DNA of 64,000 bases from Cognatundibacterium jejuense (GTDB lineage: Bacteria; Pseudomonadota; Gammaproteobacteria; Burkholderiales; Burkholderiaceae_D), in contig NZ_JACOFV010000001.1 in assembly GCF_014284255.1 (NCBI RefSeq), positions 62,001 through 126,000 on the forward strand, given 5' to 3'. The position numbers and the translations under genes are program-made. Numbering within the stretch: the stretch's first letter is position 1; every line of letters starts with the position of its first letter. The notes beneath the pieces are model-generated. The model made no database searches. It was not told the DNA's origin and saw only the letters and a program-made list of their open reading frames with translations. Of this stretch, positions 52,216-61,877 are shown piece by piece.

Positions 52216-54810
52216 ATGAACACACAATTCCGTAAGTCATTACCTGGTACTAAGCTCGATTATTTCGATGCGCGCGCCGCTGTCGAGGCGATTCAGCCAG
52301 GTGCGTTTGATACCTTGCCATATACGTCCCGCGTTTTGGCTGAAAATTTGGTACGTCGTTGCGATCCCGCGACCCTGACTGACTCTTTAAAGCAACTGAT
52401 CGAACGCAAACGTGAGCTGGATTTCCCATGGTTTCCAGCGCGCGTTGTTTGTCACGATATTCTCGGTCAGACAGCGTTGGTTGATCTGGCTGGTTTGCGC
52501 GATGCCATCGCTGATCAGGGTGGGGATCCGGCGCAGGTTAATCCAGTTGTGCCAGTACAATTAATTGTTGATCATTCACTGGCCGTCGAATGTGGCGGTT
52601 TTGATCCTGATGCGTTTGAAAAGAACCGCGCGATTGAAGATCGTCGGAATGAAGATCGCTTTCACTTCATTAATTGGACTAAGCAAGCGTTTAAAAACGT
52701 TGATGTGATCCCGCCAGGCAACGGCATCATGCATCAGATCAATCTGGAACGCATGTCGCCAGTGATTCACTCACAGCAAGGCGTGGCGTTCCCGGACACC
52801 TTAGTTGGTACGGATAGTCATACACCGCACGTGGATGCGCTTGGCGTGATTGCGATTGGTGTCGGCGGTCTGGAGGCAGAAAACGTCATGCTTGGTCGCG
52901 CGTCATGGATGCGTTTGCCAGACATCATTGGTGTTGAATTAAGCGGCAAGCCGCAGCCAGGTATTACCGCGACTGATGTGGTGTTGGCCATGACTGAGTT
53001 CTTGCGTAAATCCAAAGTGGTCGGTGCATACCTTGAATTTTATGGTGCTGGCGCAGCTGCATTGACCTTGGGCGACCGTGCGACGATCTCCAACATGGCA
53101 CCCGAATATGGTGCAACTGCGGCGATGTTCAGCATCGATCAGCAAACTATTGATTACCTGAAATTGACAGGTCGTGAAGATGAGCAAGTGGCTTTGGTTG
53201 AAACTTATGCCAAGGTAGCTGGCTTGTGGTCTGATACTTTGTTGAAAGTAGAATACGAACGCGTATTGACGTTTGATCTGTCAACCGTCGTCAGAAATAT
53301 GGCAGGCCCATCGAATCCACACGCACGTGTAGCGACGGCTGATTTGGCTGCAAAAGGCATTGCGGCCGCATGGGAAAATGTACCAGGCCAAATGCCTGAC
53401 GGTGCGGTGATTATTGCGGCAATTACCAGTTGCACGAATACATCCAATCCGCGCAACGTGATCGCCGCGGCTTTGTTGGCAAGAAACGCCAATCGCCTTG
53501 GCCTGACGCGCAAACCTTGGGTCAAGTCTTCTTTAGCGCCTGGATCTAAAGCAGTCACGATGTACCTGGAAGAAGCGGGCTTGATGACTGATCTCGAAAA
53601 GCTGGGTTTTGGCGTTGTTGCCTATGCCTGCACGTCTTGCAATGGGATGTCGGGTGCTTTGGATCCGGTGATCCAGCAAGAAATTATCGATCGCGATTTG
53701 TACGCAACGGCAGTCTTGTCTGGTAACCGTAATTTTGACGGTCGTATTCATCCTTACGCAAAACAAGCTTTCCTGGCGTCGCCGCCTTTAGTGGTTGCCT
53801 ATGCGATCGCTGGTACGATCCGTTTTGATATTGAAAAAGATGTGTTGGCTGTTGTTGATGGCAAAGAAATTCGTCTCAAAGATATCTGGCCTGCTGATGA
53901 AGAAATTGATGCTATCGTTAAATCCAGCGTTAAGCCAGAAATGTTCCGCAAAGTGTACGAGCCTATGTTTGCGATTCAGGCAGCATCTGCAAATACCGTG
54001 AGCCCGCTGTATGACTGGCGTCCACAAACCACCTATATTCGTCGTCCGCCATATTGGGAAGGTGCCTTGGCAGGCGAGCGTACCATGAAAGGCATGCGTC
54101 CTTTGGCGGTATTGGGCGACAACATCACGACCGATCATTTGTCACCATCGAATGCGATTATGCTCGATAGTGCTGCAGGTGAATATCTGGCGAAAATGGG
54201 CTTGCCAGAAGAAGATTTCAATTCTTACGCAACCCACCGCGGTGATCATTTGACAGCGCAACGTGCCACGTTTGCGAATCCTACGCTGAAGAATGAAATG
54301 GTGCGCGATGCTGATGGCAAGGTCAAAGCAGGCTCTTTGGCGCGTATTGAACCAGAAGGTAAGGTAACTCGCATGTGGGAAGCGATTGAAACTTACATGG
54401 AACGCAAACAGCCATTAATCATCGTCGCTGGCGCTGATTATGGCCAGGGTTCTTCACGTGATTGGGCAGCTAAAGGGGTGCGTCTGGCGGGTGTGGAAGT
54501 GATTGCAGCGGAAGGCTTTGAACGTATTCATCGCACGAATCTGATTGGCATGGGCGTATTGCCACTCGAATTTAAGCCAGGTGTGAATCGCCTGACATTA
54601 AATCTCGATGGCTCTGAAACGTATGACGTCATTGGTGAGCGTAAGCCACGTCAAGATCTGACCTTGGTTATCCATCGTAAAAATGGTGAACGAGTTGAAG
54701 TAGCAATGACCTGTCGTTTAGATACCGCTGAAGAAGCGTCGATTTACGAAGCAGGCGGCGTGTTGCAACGCTTTGCTCAGGACTTTTTAGAGTCAACCAA
54801 GGCTGCTTGA
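52216..54810 (+). CDS. acnD: Fe/S-dependent 2-methylisocitrate dehydratase AcnD
   Basis: An aconitase-family enzyme of 864 residues that dehydrates 2-methylcitrate to 2-methyl-trans-aconitate in the AcnD/PrpF version of the cycle. Substrate and cluster regions are VDHSLAVECGG, VGTDSHTPHVDALGVIAIGVGGLEA, the cluster cysteine in AAITSCTNTSNPRN and in CTSCNGMSG, and the C-terminal swivel domain with GADYGQGSSRDWAAKG. Length and prp context separate it from AcnA. The start at 52216 (MNTQFRKS) is favoured; the frame reaches 52135. prpF follows 49 bases later. Confidence 0.95.
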   Translation: MNTQFRKSLPGTKLDYFDARAAVEAIQPGAFDTLPYTSRVLAENLVRRCDPATLTDSLKQLIERKRELDFPWFPARVVCHDILGQTALVDLAGLRDAIADQGGDPAQVNPVVPVQLIVDHSLAVECGGFDPDAFEKNRAIEDRRNEDRFHFINWTKQAFKNVDVIPPGNGIMHQINLERMSPVIHSQQGVAFPDTLVGTDSHTPHVDALGVIAIGVGGLEAENVMLGRASWMRLPDIIGVELSGKPQPGITATDVVLAMTEFLRKSKVVGAYLEFYGAGAAALTLGDRATISNMAPEYGATAAMFSIDQQTIDYLKLTGREDEQVALVETYAKVAGLWSDTLLKVEYERVLTFDLSTVVRNMAGPSNPHARVATADLAAKGIAAAWENVPGQMPDGAVIIAAITSCTNTSNPRNVIAAALLARNANRLGLTRKPWVKSSLAPGSKAVTMYLEEAGLMTDLEKLGFGVVAYACTSCNGMSGALDPVIQQEIIDRDLYATAVLSGNRNFDGRIHPYAKQAFLASPPLVVAYAIAGTIRFDIEKDVLAVVDGKEIRLKDIWPADEEIDAIVKSSVKPEMFRKVYEPMFAIQAASANTVSPLYDWRPQTTYIRRPPYWEGALAGERTMKGMRPLAVLGDNITTDHLSPSNAIMLDSAAGEYLAKMGLPEEDFNSYATHRGDHLTAQRATFANPTLKNEMVRDADGKVKAGSLARIEPEGKVTRMWEAIETYMERKQPLIIVAGADYGQGSSRDWAAKGVRLAGVEVIAAEGFERIHRTNLIGMGVLPLEFKPGVNRLTLNLDGSETYDVIGERKPRQDLTLVIHRKNGERVEVAMTCRLDTAEEASIYEAGGVLQRFAQDFLESTKAA

Positions 54811-54859
54811 TTTGGTATCGGGAACGATGTTTTCAGTTTTAAAATACGAAAGATGAAAA

Positions 54860-56050
54860 ATGGCTCATCCAGCTCAAATTAAAATTCCTGCGACATATAT
54901 TCGCGGCGGTACTAGTAAGGGTGTATTTTTCCGTTTGCAGGATTTACCGCTTGCAGCGCAGGTGCCGGGCTCTGCACGTGATGCGATGTTGTTGCGGGTA
55001 ATTGGTAGTCCCGATCCTTATGGTAAGCAAATTGATGGCATGGGAGGGGCGACCTCGTCGACAAGCAAAACAGTGATTTTGTCGAAAAGCACGCGCGCAG
55101 ATCACGATGTCGATTATTTGTTTGGTCAGGTAGCGATTGATAAAGCATTTGTTGACTGGAGCGGTAACTGCGGCAATTTATCTGCCGCGGTTGGTTCTTT
55201 TGCGATCAGTGCTGGTTTGGTAGAGGCAGATCGTATTCCGCAAAATGGCGTGGCCGTGGTACGGATTTGGCAATCGAACATAGGCAAAACAATTATTGCG
55301 CATGTTCCCGTCACCAATGGCGAAGTGCAGGAAACGGGCGACTTTGAACTGGATGGTGTCACTTTTCCCGCGGCCGAGGTACAACTTGAGTTTATAGATC
55401 CGGCTGCAGACGAAGAGGGGGCTGGTGGTTCTATGTTCCCGACCGGAAATCTGGTCGATGACTTAGATGTGCCAGGGGTTGGGGTATTGAAGGCAACGAT
55501 GATTAATGCAGGTATTCCGACTATTTTCGTCAACGCAGAAGCGATTGGTTACACTGGCACCGAGTTGCAGGATGCGATCAATGGTGATGCTAAAGCGTTG
55601 ACCATGTTTGAAACCATCCGTGCGCACGGCGCAGTACGCATGGGTTTGATCAAGCATATTGATGAAGCAGCACAACGTCAGCACACACCAAAAGTCGCGT
55701 TTGTAGCGCCTCCTGCGGATTACGTATCTTCAAGTGGTAAAGCGGTTTCTGCAAACGACGTTGATTTACTGGTTCGTGCCATGTCTATGGGGAAATTGCA
55801 TCATGCCATGATGGGTACGGCAGCGGTAGCCATTGGCACTGCTGCGGCGATTCCCGGCACCTTGGTCAATCTGGCGGCGGGCGGTGGTGAGCGCACAGCA
55901 GTACGTTTTGGCCATCCCTCAGGAACTTTGCGGGTCGGCGCGGAGGCAACCCAGCTCAACGGTGAATGGGTCGTAAAAAAGGCGATCATGAGCCGCAGCG
56001 CACGGGTTCTGATGGAAGGTTGGGTAAGAATTCCTGCTGATAGTTTTTAG
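54860..56050 (+). CDS. prpF: 2-methylaconitate isomerase PrpF
   Basis: A 396-residue PrpF family protein, structurally like diaminopimelate epimerase, that isomerises 2-methyl-trans-aconitate to the cis form for completion of the cycle. The N-terminal IPATYIRGGTSKGVFFRLQDLP is diagnostic, followed by GSPDPYGKQIDGMGGATSSTSKT and GNCGNLSAAVGSFAI. It ends the prpB-prpC-acnD-prpF operon with a strong terminator beyond. The presence of AcnD and PrpF in place of PrpD is the arrangement known from Shewanella and Cupriavidus. Confidence 0.96.
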   Translation: MAHPAQIKIPATYIRGGTSKGVFFRLQDLPLAAQVPGSARDAMLLRVIGSPDPYGKQIDGMGGATSSTSKTVILSKSTRADHDVDYLFGQVAIDKAFVDWSGNCGNLSAAVGSFAISAGLVEADRIPQNGVAVVRIWQSNIGKTIIAHVPVTNGEVQETGDFELDGVTFPAAEVQLEFIDPAADEEGAGGSMFPTGNLVDDLDVPGVGVLKATMINAGIPTIFVNAEAIGYTGTELQDAINGDAKALTMFETIRAHGAVRMGLIKHIDEAAQRQHTPKVAFVAPPADYVSSSGKAVSANDVDLLVRAMSMGKLHHAMMGTAAVAIGTAAAIPGTLVNLAAGGGERTAVRFGHPSGTLRVGAEATQLNGEWVVKKAIMSRSARVLMEGWVRIPADSF

Positions 56051-56087
56051 TTCTGGTAATCACGGAATATTACCAATCAGATCGCTC

Positions 56088-56125
56088 GCGAACATCGCTC
56101 TAATTTGGCGATGTTCGCTTTTTTT
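56088..56125 (+). terminator. Rho-independent terminator after prpF
   Basis: GCGAACATCGC pairs with GCGATGTTCGC across a nine-base loop and is followed by seven T residues (CTTTTTTTG). It lies between convergent prpF and the FMN reductase gene. Confidence 0.92.
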
Positions 56126-56145
56126 GCGGATTGGGGTTTTGTTGC

Positions 56146-56673
56146 TTAAGCTTTCAAAGTCGCCAGTGCCGCTTGTAATTGTTGTTTTAATTCAGGATTG
56201 CTGAGCTCGCCGGTAGCAGTGTCGAAGTTGCTGTGGAAAGATGGGATCGATAAGCTAGCTTTTACCGTTGCACCAAAATACGGTAAAGAAGTCGTTGCGG
56301 CTTGCAACACTGATTTTGCACCGCCAGGACCAGGCGATGTTGACAGCGCAATCACTGGTTTTTCATTGAAAACCTTTTGTTGTATGCGTGAAGACCAGTC
56401 AAACAAACTCTTATACGCAGCGGTGTAAGAGCCGTTGTGTTCAGCGAATGAAATCAGGAGCGCATCTGCACCATTGATTTTTTCTAAGAAATTTTTAGCT
56501 TGCTGCGGATGTCCGTGCTCAGCTTCGTGATCCTGGCTATAAATCGGGGCAGCAAAGTCGTTCAGATCCAAAACTTCAACTTCGGCACCTTCGATCAGTC
56601 CTGCTGCGTGCGTGACAAGCTTTTTGTTGATAGATTGGCGACTGTTTGATGCTGCAAATGCAATGATTTTCAT
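56146..56673 (-). CDS. NADPH-dependent FMN reductase (YieF/ChrR-like)
   Basis: A 175-residue flavodoxin-fold quinone/FMN reductase. The flavin phosphate loop is KIIAFAASNSRQSINKKLV (residues 2-20), the central LLISFAEHNGSYTAAYKSLFDWSSR is the family's second flavin region, and STSPGPGGAKSVLQ is the third loop. The usual Pro-Glu-Tyr-Asn motif is replaced here by FAEHNGS, an acceptable variant. Probable role is NADPH-dependent reduction of quinones, chromate or azo compounds. The start at 56673 has AAGAAAG upstream. Convergent with prpF. Confidence 0.88.
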   Translation of the reverse strand: MKIIAFAASNSRQSINKKLVTHAAGLIEGAEVEVLDLNDFAAPIYSQDHEAEHGHPQQAKNFLEKINGADALLISFAEHNGSYTAAYKSLFDWSSRIQQKVFNEKPVIALSTSPGPGGAKSVLQAATTSLPYFGATVKASLSIPSFHSNFDTATGELSNPELKQQLQAALATLKA

Positions 56674-56839
56674 GAGCTTTCTTTCTGCTGCTACGTTGCG
56701 TTGAAATGATTGATATCTGACATTTCTGTCAGTAACTAATCATATCTGGCTATTATGGCAAGTAGAAGAATACCCCTGAAAAAATTAGGGTCTTTCATTT
56801 TCTACGCTAATTAGCAGTACTACATACTCATTAGCTGCA

Positions 56840-57715
56840 TTAGCTCATCAATGCAGCTGTTAGTGCGCGAAGTTCTTCGTCAGATTCTTCGAGTATGCTG
56901 TTCAGCGTTCCATCACCAACGACAAAATCAATTTCTGAGCTGAAACGTTCTGATTCAGAATAAGAATTGAAATCCAGTGGAGATTGTGTGCTTGCCAGTT
57001 CATTTGCTAGTAATATCGTGTCACCTAAGGTTTCTGGGGGCATCGCACGTAAGCCAAACCACATTGCTTCCAAGGCCTCAATGACGGGAACGGGTACATA
57101 CAGATTCTTAATGACGGCACGTCCGATCACTGCTTCTGTTGATTCTAAGTCAATAATAGTGTCCGAAAATTCAGGTAATTGTTCATCTTCGTCAAAAGAA
57201 GAGTCTTGCTCTAACAACGATGGAAATTCTTCGGCTCGTGATAACAGGTAAAAGTTTCCTACTTCATGAACGATGCCGATAAACATCGCAGTGTCGGCGT
57301 CCAATTTCGTAATACGGCGTGCAATGACTTGCGATAGCGCGGCAACTTGTGCAGTATGTTCCCACAACTTATTGGTGATGTTTCTGATGTTGCGATCTTT
57401 ACTCGTGCCTGCTAACTGCCTGACGATCACTGTAGCCACAACCGCGCGGAGAGACCGAAAGCCAAGTCGATTAATGGCAGCTTTGACATTGGTGACATCG
57501 CTACCCCGGTTATAGGCGGCTGAATTGGCAATGGCCACCACGCGCGCTGCAAGCAAGGGTTCATTCATAATGAGCTTGGTTGCGATGTCTACTGCGCAAT
57601 CAGGGTCATCTAATGCTTGCTGAATTTTGAGCGATGCAGCGACATTGGTCGGAAATACCAAATCGCCTCGGTTTGCCTGTTCGACTATGCTTTTGAGCGC
57701 TTTAGATCTGTTCAT
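56840..57715 (-). CDS. HDOD domain protein (second)
   Basis: A 291-residue protein with an HDOD domain over about residues 15-225: LVFPTNVAASLKIQQALDDPD, LAARVVAIANSAAYNRGSDVTN, AINRLGFRSLRAVVATVIV and FIGIVHEVGNFYLLSRAEEF, where the canonical HD pair reads HE, so it is catalytically inactive as usual. An acidic C-terminal tail (SEIDFVVGDGT...LEESDEELR) is extra. It is not closely similar to the HDOD protein at 19697 beyond the fold. Stand-alone gene, role unknown. Confidence 0.86.
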   Translation of the reverse strand: MNRSKALKSIVEQANRGDLVFPTNVAASLKIQQALDDPDCAVDIATKLIMNEPLLAARVVAIANSAAYNRGSDVTNVKAAINRLGFRSLRAVVATVIVRQLAGTSKDRNIRNITNKLWEHTAQVAALSQVIARRITKLDADTAMFIGIVHEVGNFYLLSRAEEFPSLLEQDSSFDEDEQLPEFSDTIIDLESTEAVIGRAVIKNLYVPVPVIEALEAMWFGLRAMPPETLGDTILLANELASTQSPLDFNSYSESERFSSEIDFVVGDGTLNSILEESDEELRALTAALMS

Positions 57716-57885
57716 TGCAGAGGTCTGTCTAAGTTGGGTTAAGCATCGCTGAGGTTCTGTGCATTTTTTCTAAGAACCCCTCTCGAAGAAAATGTGTCCC
57801 TTCGTTGCTCATTGCACATTCTGAAAAAGAAAAATAGTCCGCCTTTATGCATCTACTTTAAAGAATGCGCCTGACTGTTTCATTT

Positions 57886-57917
57886 TGCTCGACTTAACCT
57901 ATAAGGTCAATCGAGCA
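57886..57917. repeat. Inverted repeat downstream of the DUF885 gene
   Basis: TGCTCGA pairs with TCGAGCA, with an inner ACCT-ATA-AGGT stem. It lies 24 bases after the DUF885 stop. It has no U-tract on the minus strand. Confidence 0.45.
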
Positions 57918-57940
57918 TCAATATAAATTAAATCAGAAGC

Positions 57941-59794
57941 TTATTTTGTGGATTGTTGTTGTTCGGCAATCCATTTCAACATTTTAGTCTCAAGTAAAGA
58001 TAATGGAAGGGTACCGTCACTAAGAATTGCATCATGGAAATGACGCAAGTCAAATTTGTTGCCCAAAGCCGCTTCTGCCTTATGGCGTAGTTCCATTATC
58101 TTCAGCGAGCCGATCTTGTATCCAAGTGCCTGTCCTGGCCATGCCATGTAGCGTTCTATGCATTGGCGAGACACGGCTTCACTATAGCCCAGTGTTTCTT
58201 GTAAATACTGAATACCTTGCTCACGGGTCCATCCCTTGGCGTGCATGCCAGTGTCGACGACGAGGCGGGTTGCGCGTAGCATTTCATCACTCAAATGACC
58301 GTAATAGGCGCTTGGGTCATTTTGGTAAATACCCATATCTGTTCCAAGAGTCTCGGCGTAGAGTGCCCAACCCTCAGTGTAGGCGTTATTACCACCAACT
58401 TTGCGGAATTTTGGCACGTCCAATTCTTGCAAGGTCGCCAGATGGAAGTGATGTCCTGGTTGTCCCTCATGCAAGAACAGCGTTTTCATACCAGTCGTTG
58501 CATAATCAGCGGGATTGTTAATGACTGCCCAGAACACACCCGGGCGGGAACCATCAATGGCTGGTGCTGAATAATGGTCTGATGCGGTTTCACGGCTGAT
58601 TTCGGGCTCAGGGCGTATATCTAAGGGAGCCTTGGGAATGTGACCGAATAATTCCGGTAACTTTTGACGAACCTGGGCGTCAATTGCGCGGTAGGCGTCA
58701 AGAACTTCTTTTTCGGTTTTAAATGGACGATGCTGTGTTTGCTGCTCCATCCAGGCTGGCAAGCCTTTTGCGTCACCGGTATAGCCCAGACGTGGACCGA
58801 GCGTGACATATTCGCTTTGAATGCGGGCGACTTCTTTAAGGCCAATTGCGTGAATTTGCTCTGGCGTCAGTTGCGTGGTTGTCTGATCTTGTACCCATGC
58901 CTTGTACCATTGGTCGCCATTTGGCAGTGCTCCCCAGCCAGTGCTGGTGCGGGCGGCAGGCAGGTATTCATTGTTAAGGAATTCGTTAAACTTGCGTAAA
59001 GCTGGCAAGGCGAGTTGTTCGATAGCATTGCGATATTGTTCTCTAAGACGTGTTTTGTCTTTTTCAGTGAAGCTTTTTGGGAAATTTTTGATTGGTAGGT
59101 AATAAGCCTGATCTTCGGCTTTGTCTGCCAGTAGTTGTTTGTATTGTGGAAGTGTTGAAATCACCAACGCTTTTGGTAAAACAATCCCGCGACGCATACC
59201 AACACGCATGTTGATCGTTGCTTGTTTTAGCCACGCAGATAGTTGTTTCAGGCGATTTAAATATGCTTCATAGTTGGCTACGGTGTTGAGTGACTGCGCA
59301 CTTTGTCCACTGGCAAACTGTGCCAGTGTTAAAGGAATACTATCCATTTGATTGATAGGCATCAGTATGTCGTCAAACTTTGCCATCTCGATGGCACCTT
59401 CGACTTCATGCTTAAGACAATCGTAGGTTACTTTGTCATTAGCGCTCAAACTTCCGTAATTGATCTGGCTTAATTGTTTTGCGATATGTCGCAAAACAAA
59501 GGTGTGTTTGGCTTTAACCGCTGGATTCAATGTTTGTGGTAGGCGGTCATCGTAACGATTATCGCCATTGTAGGTAGACGAAATAGGCTCAAATTCGGAT
59601 TGCTGGTCGTAATAGTAGGCGGCCAGTTTGAGTAATTCCTGGCTGTTTGCCTGCGAAACGGTATGTGAGCTCGCTTTGTTGGATAATTCTGATGTTGCAT
59701 AAGCCTCCAACTGTACACCCGCGTTCAGTATTAAGCTTAATACTAGTGGATTAAAGAGTGTAATTACAGGGCGAAGACGGCCAGTTTTGCTCAT
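57941..59794 (-). CDS. DUF885 family secreted protein, probable metal-dependent peptidase
   Basis: A 617-residue DUF885 protein with an N-terminal signal peptide (about residues 1-31, LVLSLILNAGVQLEAYA). The conserved core contains the HExxH-like motif in TLFLHEGQPGHHFHLATLQ (HEGQPGH) with a downstream glutamate in YTEGWALYAETLG, the layout of the M32-like/DUF885 metallopeptidases. C-terminal GYKIGSLKIMELRHKAEAALG is typical. The start at 59794, after a GGA site, gives a clean signal peptide; the frame reaches 59824. Substrate unknown; periplasmic location inferred. Confidence 0.86.
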   Translation of the reverse strand: MSKTGRLRPVITLFNPLVLSLILNAGVQLEAYATSELSNKASSHTVSQANSQELLKLAAYYYDQQSEFEPISSTYNGDNRYDDRLPQTLNPAVKAKHTFVLRHIAKQLSQINYGSLSANDKVTYDCLKHEVEGAIEMAKFDDILMPINQMDSIPLTLAQFASGQSAQSLNTVANYEAYLNRLKQLSAWLKQATINMRVGMRRGIVLPKALVISTLPQYKQLLADKAEDQAYYLPIKNFPKSFTEKDKTRLREQYRNAIEQLALPALRKFNEFLNNEYLPAARTSTGWGALPNGDQWYKAWVQDQTTTQLTPEQIHAIGLKEVARIQSEYVTLGPRLGYTGDAKGLPAWMEQQTQHRPFKTEKEVLDAYRAIDAQVRQKLPELFGHIPKAPLDIRPEPEISRETASDHYSAPAIDGSRPGVFWAVINNPADYATTGMKTLFLHEGQPGHHFHLATLQELDVPKFRKVGGNNAYTEGWALYAETLGTDMGIYQNDPSAYYGHLSDEMLRATRLVVDTGMHAKGWTREQGIQYLQETLGYSEAVSRQCIERYMAWPGQALGYKIGSLKIMELRHKAEAALGNKFDLRHFHDAILSDGTLPLSLLETKMLKWIAEQQQSTK

Positions 59795-59893
59795 TGCTTG
59801 TTCCGTAAAATAAGATGGTGCCATGTCGCGGCAAAAAGTGTGGCGCTATTTTACGCGAGACGGATTAAAAATGGATGGCGTCGTGACGTGTGG

Positions 59894-59942
59894 CACTACA
59901 CATCGGCACAGTGCAGTGATCGCACTGTGCCGATGTGTAGTG
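59894..59942. repeat. 21-bp perfect-stem hairpin between MCP and DUF885 genes
   Basis: The bases at 59894-59914 are exactly complementary to those at 59922-59942, with a seven-base loop (AGTGATC). The arm begins CACTACACATCGG. It lies 38 bases after the chemoreceptor stop (minus strand). No U-tract follows closely on the minus strand, so it may be a Rho-independent-like stem, a processing site, or the footprint of a mobile or repeated palindromic element. Confidence 0.85.
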
Positions 59943-59979
59943 AAAGAGGGGGGCGTTGAGGTTAGTTTTTAACGAAAAA

Positions 59980-61692
59980 TTAAAACTCTTCCCAATCATT
60001 GCCTTCAGGTGCAGCTTGTTTGACATTCGATTTGTTGCTTAATTGCGGGGTGCTGGCAGCCTTTTTATGATTCACCGATTTAGCGGGTGCTTTTTTTGTT
60101 AGTGTTCCGGTGTTGTTATCTGGACGATTTGCTGGCGTTTGCAATATATTGGTGAGCTTAAAGATGCTGACTGCCTGAGCCAGAGCGCCGGCTTGTTCTT
60201 GCATGCTTTCAGCGGCGGCAGCAGCTTGTTCAACGAGGGCCGCATTTTGTTGTGTCATCTCATCCATCTCGGCAATGGCAAGATTGACTTGTTCAATACC
60301 TGCGCTTTGCTCCTGGCTTGCCGCCGTTATTTCACTCATGATATCGGCAACATGTTTAATCGATGTCACAATTTCTTCCATCGTAACGCCCGCCTGACCG
60401 ACCAATTCATTACCAAAATTCACTTTTTCGACAGAATCATCAATCAAACCTTTAATTTCTTTTGCTGCGCTGGCGCTGCGTTGAGCCAGATTGCGCACTT
60501 CGGTAGCAACGACCGCAAAGCCACGTCCTTGCTCCCCAGCACGGGCGGCTTCTACGGCGGCGTTCAAGGCCAGAATATTAGTCTGGAATGCAATGCTGTC
60601 AATAACGCCGATGATATCAACGATTTTTCCCGAGCTATCTTTAATTGAGCCCATCGTCGTTACTACCTGGCCTACTATGCTGCCGCCTTTGATTGCTACG
60701 TCGGATGCAGAGATCGCAAGCTGATTAGCAGTTTTTGCATTATCTGCATTTTGTTTGACAGTGGAGGTCAGTTCTTCCATAGAGGAAGCGGTTTCTTCGA
60801 GAGAGCTGGCTTGATTTTCTGTTCTGGAAGAGAGATCTGCGTTACCGGCAGCAATTTCTCCGGATGCAGTGGAAATCATTTCAGTACTTCTGTGTACCTG
60901 GCTGATAGTCATGACCAGATTATTATTCATATCTGCCAGGGCGCTAAGCAGCTGTCCGGTTTCGTCAGATGAGTTGACTTGAATTTTTCCTGTCAGGTCG
61001 CCGTCTGCCACTTTTTTTGCAACAGATACTGCAGCGTCCAGAGGGCGTGTGATTGAGCGAGCAATCCAAACTGCAAATGCACTGCTGATTGCCAAGGCAG
61101 CCAAACCTAAAATTAACATCAGGTTGCGTGAAAAGCTGATATTGCTCTTAATCTGATTGCCATTTTCTGTCATGGCAGCTTTTTGGATATCGCACAGATG
61201 GGCAATGTCGTTTAATGCTTGCCTTAAAGCTGGGAAAGTCGTGCTTTGCATCATTGCTGTCGCATCATCTTTTTGATCTAATTCGATGAGGTCAGCCGTT
61301 TTGCTAAATGCTGTGACAAAGCCTGCCATTGAGGTTTTGAGCTTTTCCAGGGATTTTTTCTCTTCGTCGGTCTGCGCTAATTGGCCGATTGTTTCGAGAA
61401 GTTCATTGATTTTCTTTTTGTTGGTATCAATCGCTGTATATAGTTTTGTGCGGCCGTTTTGATCCGAAGTTAAGATCATCTCAAGGGTGCGGCTCCCATT
61501 TTCCTGTATCAGAGAGGCAATTTCTAGCCCACTGGCAACACTGACCGCGTTATTGTCTAAAATTTCTTGGCTGCGCCGCGAAATTTCATTGAGCCGGACA
61601 ATGCTGACGATTACCATGATGAGCATAATGATTAAGGTAAGACTAAACCCTATGCTAAGTCGTTTGCCTATGTTGAGATTGTTGAAATTCAT
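59980..61692 (-). CDS. Methyl-accepting chemotaxis protein
   Basis: A 570-residue chemoreceptor (Tar/Tsr class). TM1 about 12-32, a periplasmic four-helix-bundle ligand domain about 33-190, TM2 about 191-210 ([20 protein letters not shown]), HAMP about 211-265, and the cytoplasmic signalling coiled coil with the hairpin tip [20 protein letters not shown]. Methylation-helix segments rich in Gln/Glu flank it. The C-terminus ends GNDWEEF, a typical CheR/CheB tether pentapeptide. A sigma-28-like promoter lies upstream. Ligand unknown. Confidence 0.95.
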   Translation of the reverse strand: MNFNNLNIGKRLSIGFSLTLIIMLIMVIVSIVRLNEISRRSQEILDNNAVSVASGLEIASLIQENGSRTLEMILTSDQNGRTKLYTAIDTNKKKINELLETIGQLAQTDEEKKSLEKLKTSMAGFVTAFSKTADLIELDQKDDATAMMQSTTFPALRQALNDIAHLCDIQKAAMTENGNQIKSNISFSRNLMLILGLAALAISSAFAVWIARSITRPLDAAVSVAKKVADGDLTGKIQVNSSDETGQLLSALADMNNNLVMTISQVHRSTEMISTASGEIAAGNADLSSRTENQASSLEETASSMEELTSTVKQNADNAKTANQLAISASDVAIKGGSIVGQVVTTMGSIKDSSGKIVDIIGVIDSIAFQTNILALNAAVEAARAGEQGRGFAVVATEVRNLAQRSASAAKEIKGLIDDSVEKVNFGNELVGQAGVTMEEIVTSIKHVADIMSEITAASQEQSAGIEQVNLAIAEMDEMTQQNAALVEQAAAAAESMQEQAGALAQAVSIFKLTNILQTPANRPDNNTGTLTKKAPAKSVNHKKAASTPQLSNKSNVKQAAPEGNDWEEF

Positions 61693-61789
61693 AGTAATTT
61701 GCCTTCTGTCGTAGATGTTAAATCCGTTGATTCTGTTGAATCTGTTGCTTATATCTCAAATGCAAGCAACAAATTAGGTAATGAATCCA

Positions 61790-61816
61790 TAGTCGAAGTA
61801 TCAGCATCAAACTTTA
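61790..61816 (-). promoter_or_regulatory. Sigma-28 (FliA)-like promoter of the chemoreceptor gene
   Basis: On the minus strand, a perfect -35 TAAAGTTT (61816-61809), an 11-base spacer and TTCGACTA (61797-61790; consensus GCCGATAA, five of eight) lie 98 bases upstream of the start codon. Confidence 0.5.
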
Positions 61817-61877
61817 CAGTGAAATTCAAACTTCTGTTCATGTAAAATCATCAAGCTCTCGAAAAATAAGGAAATGT

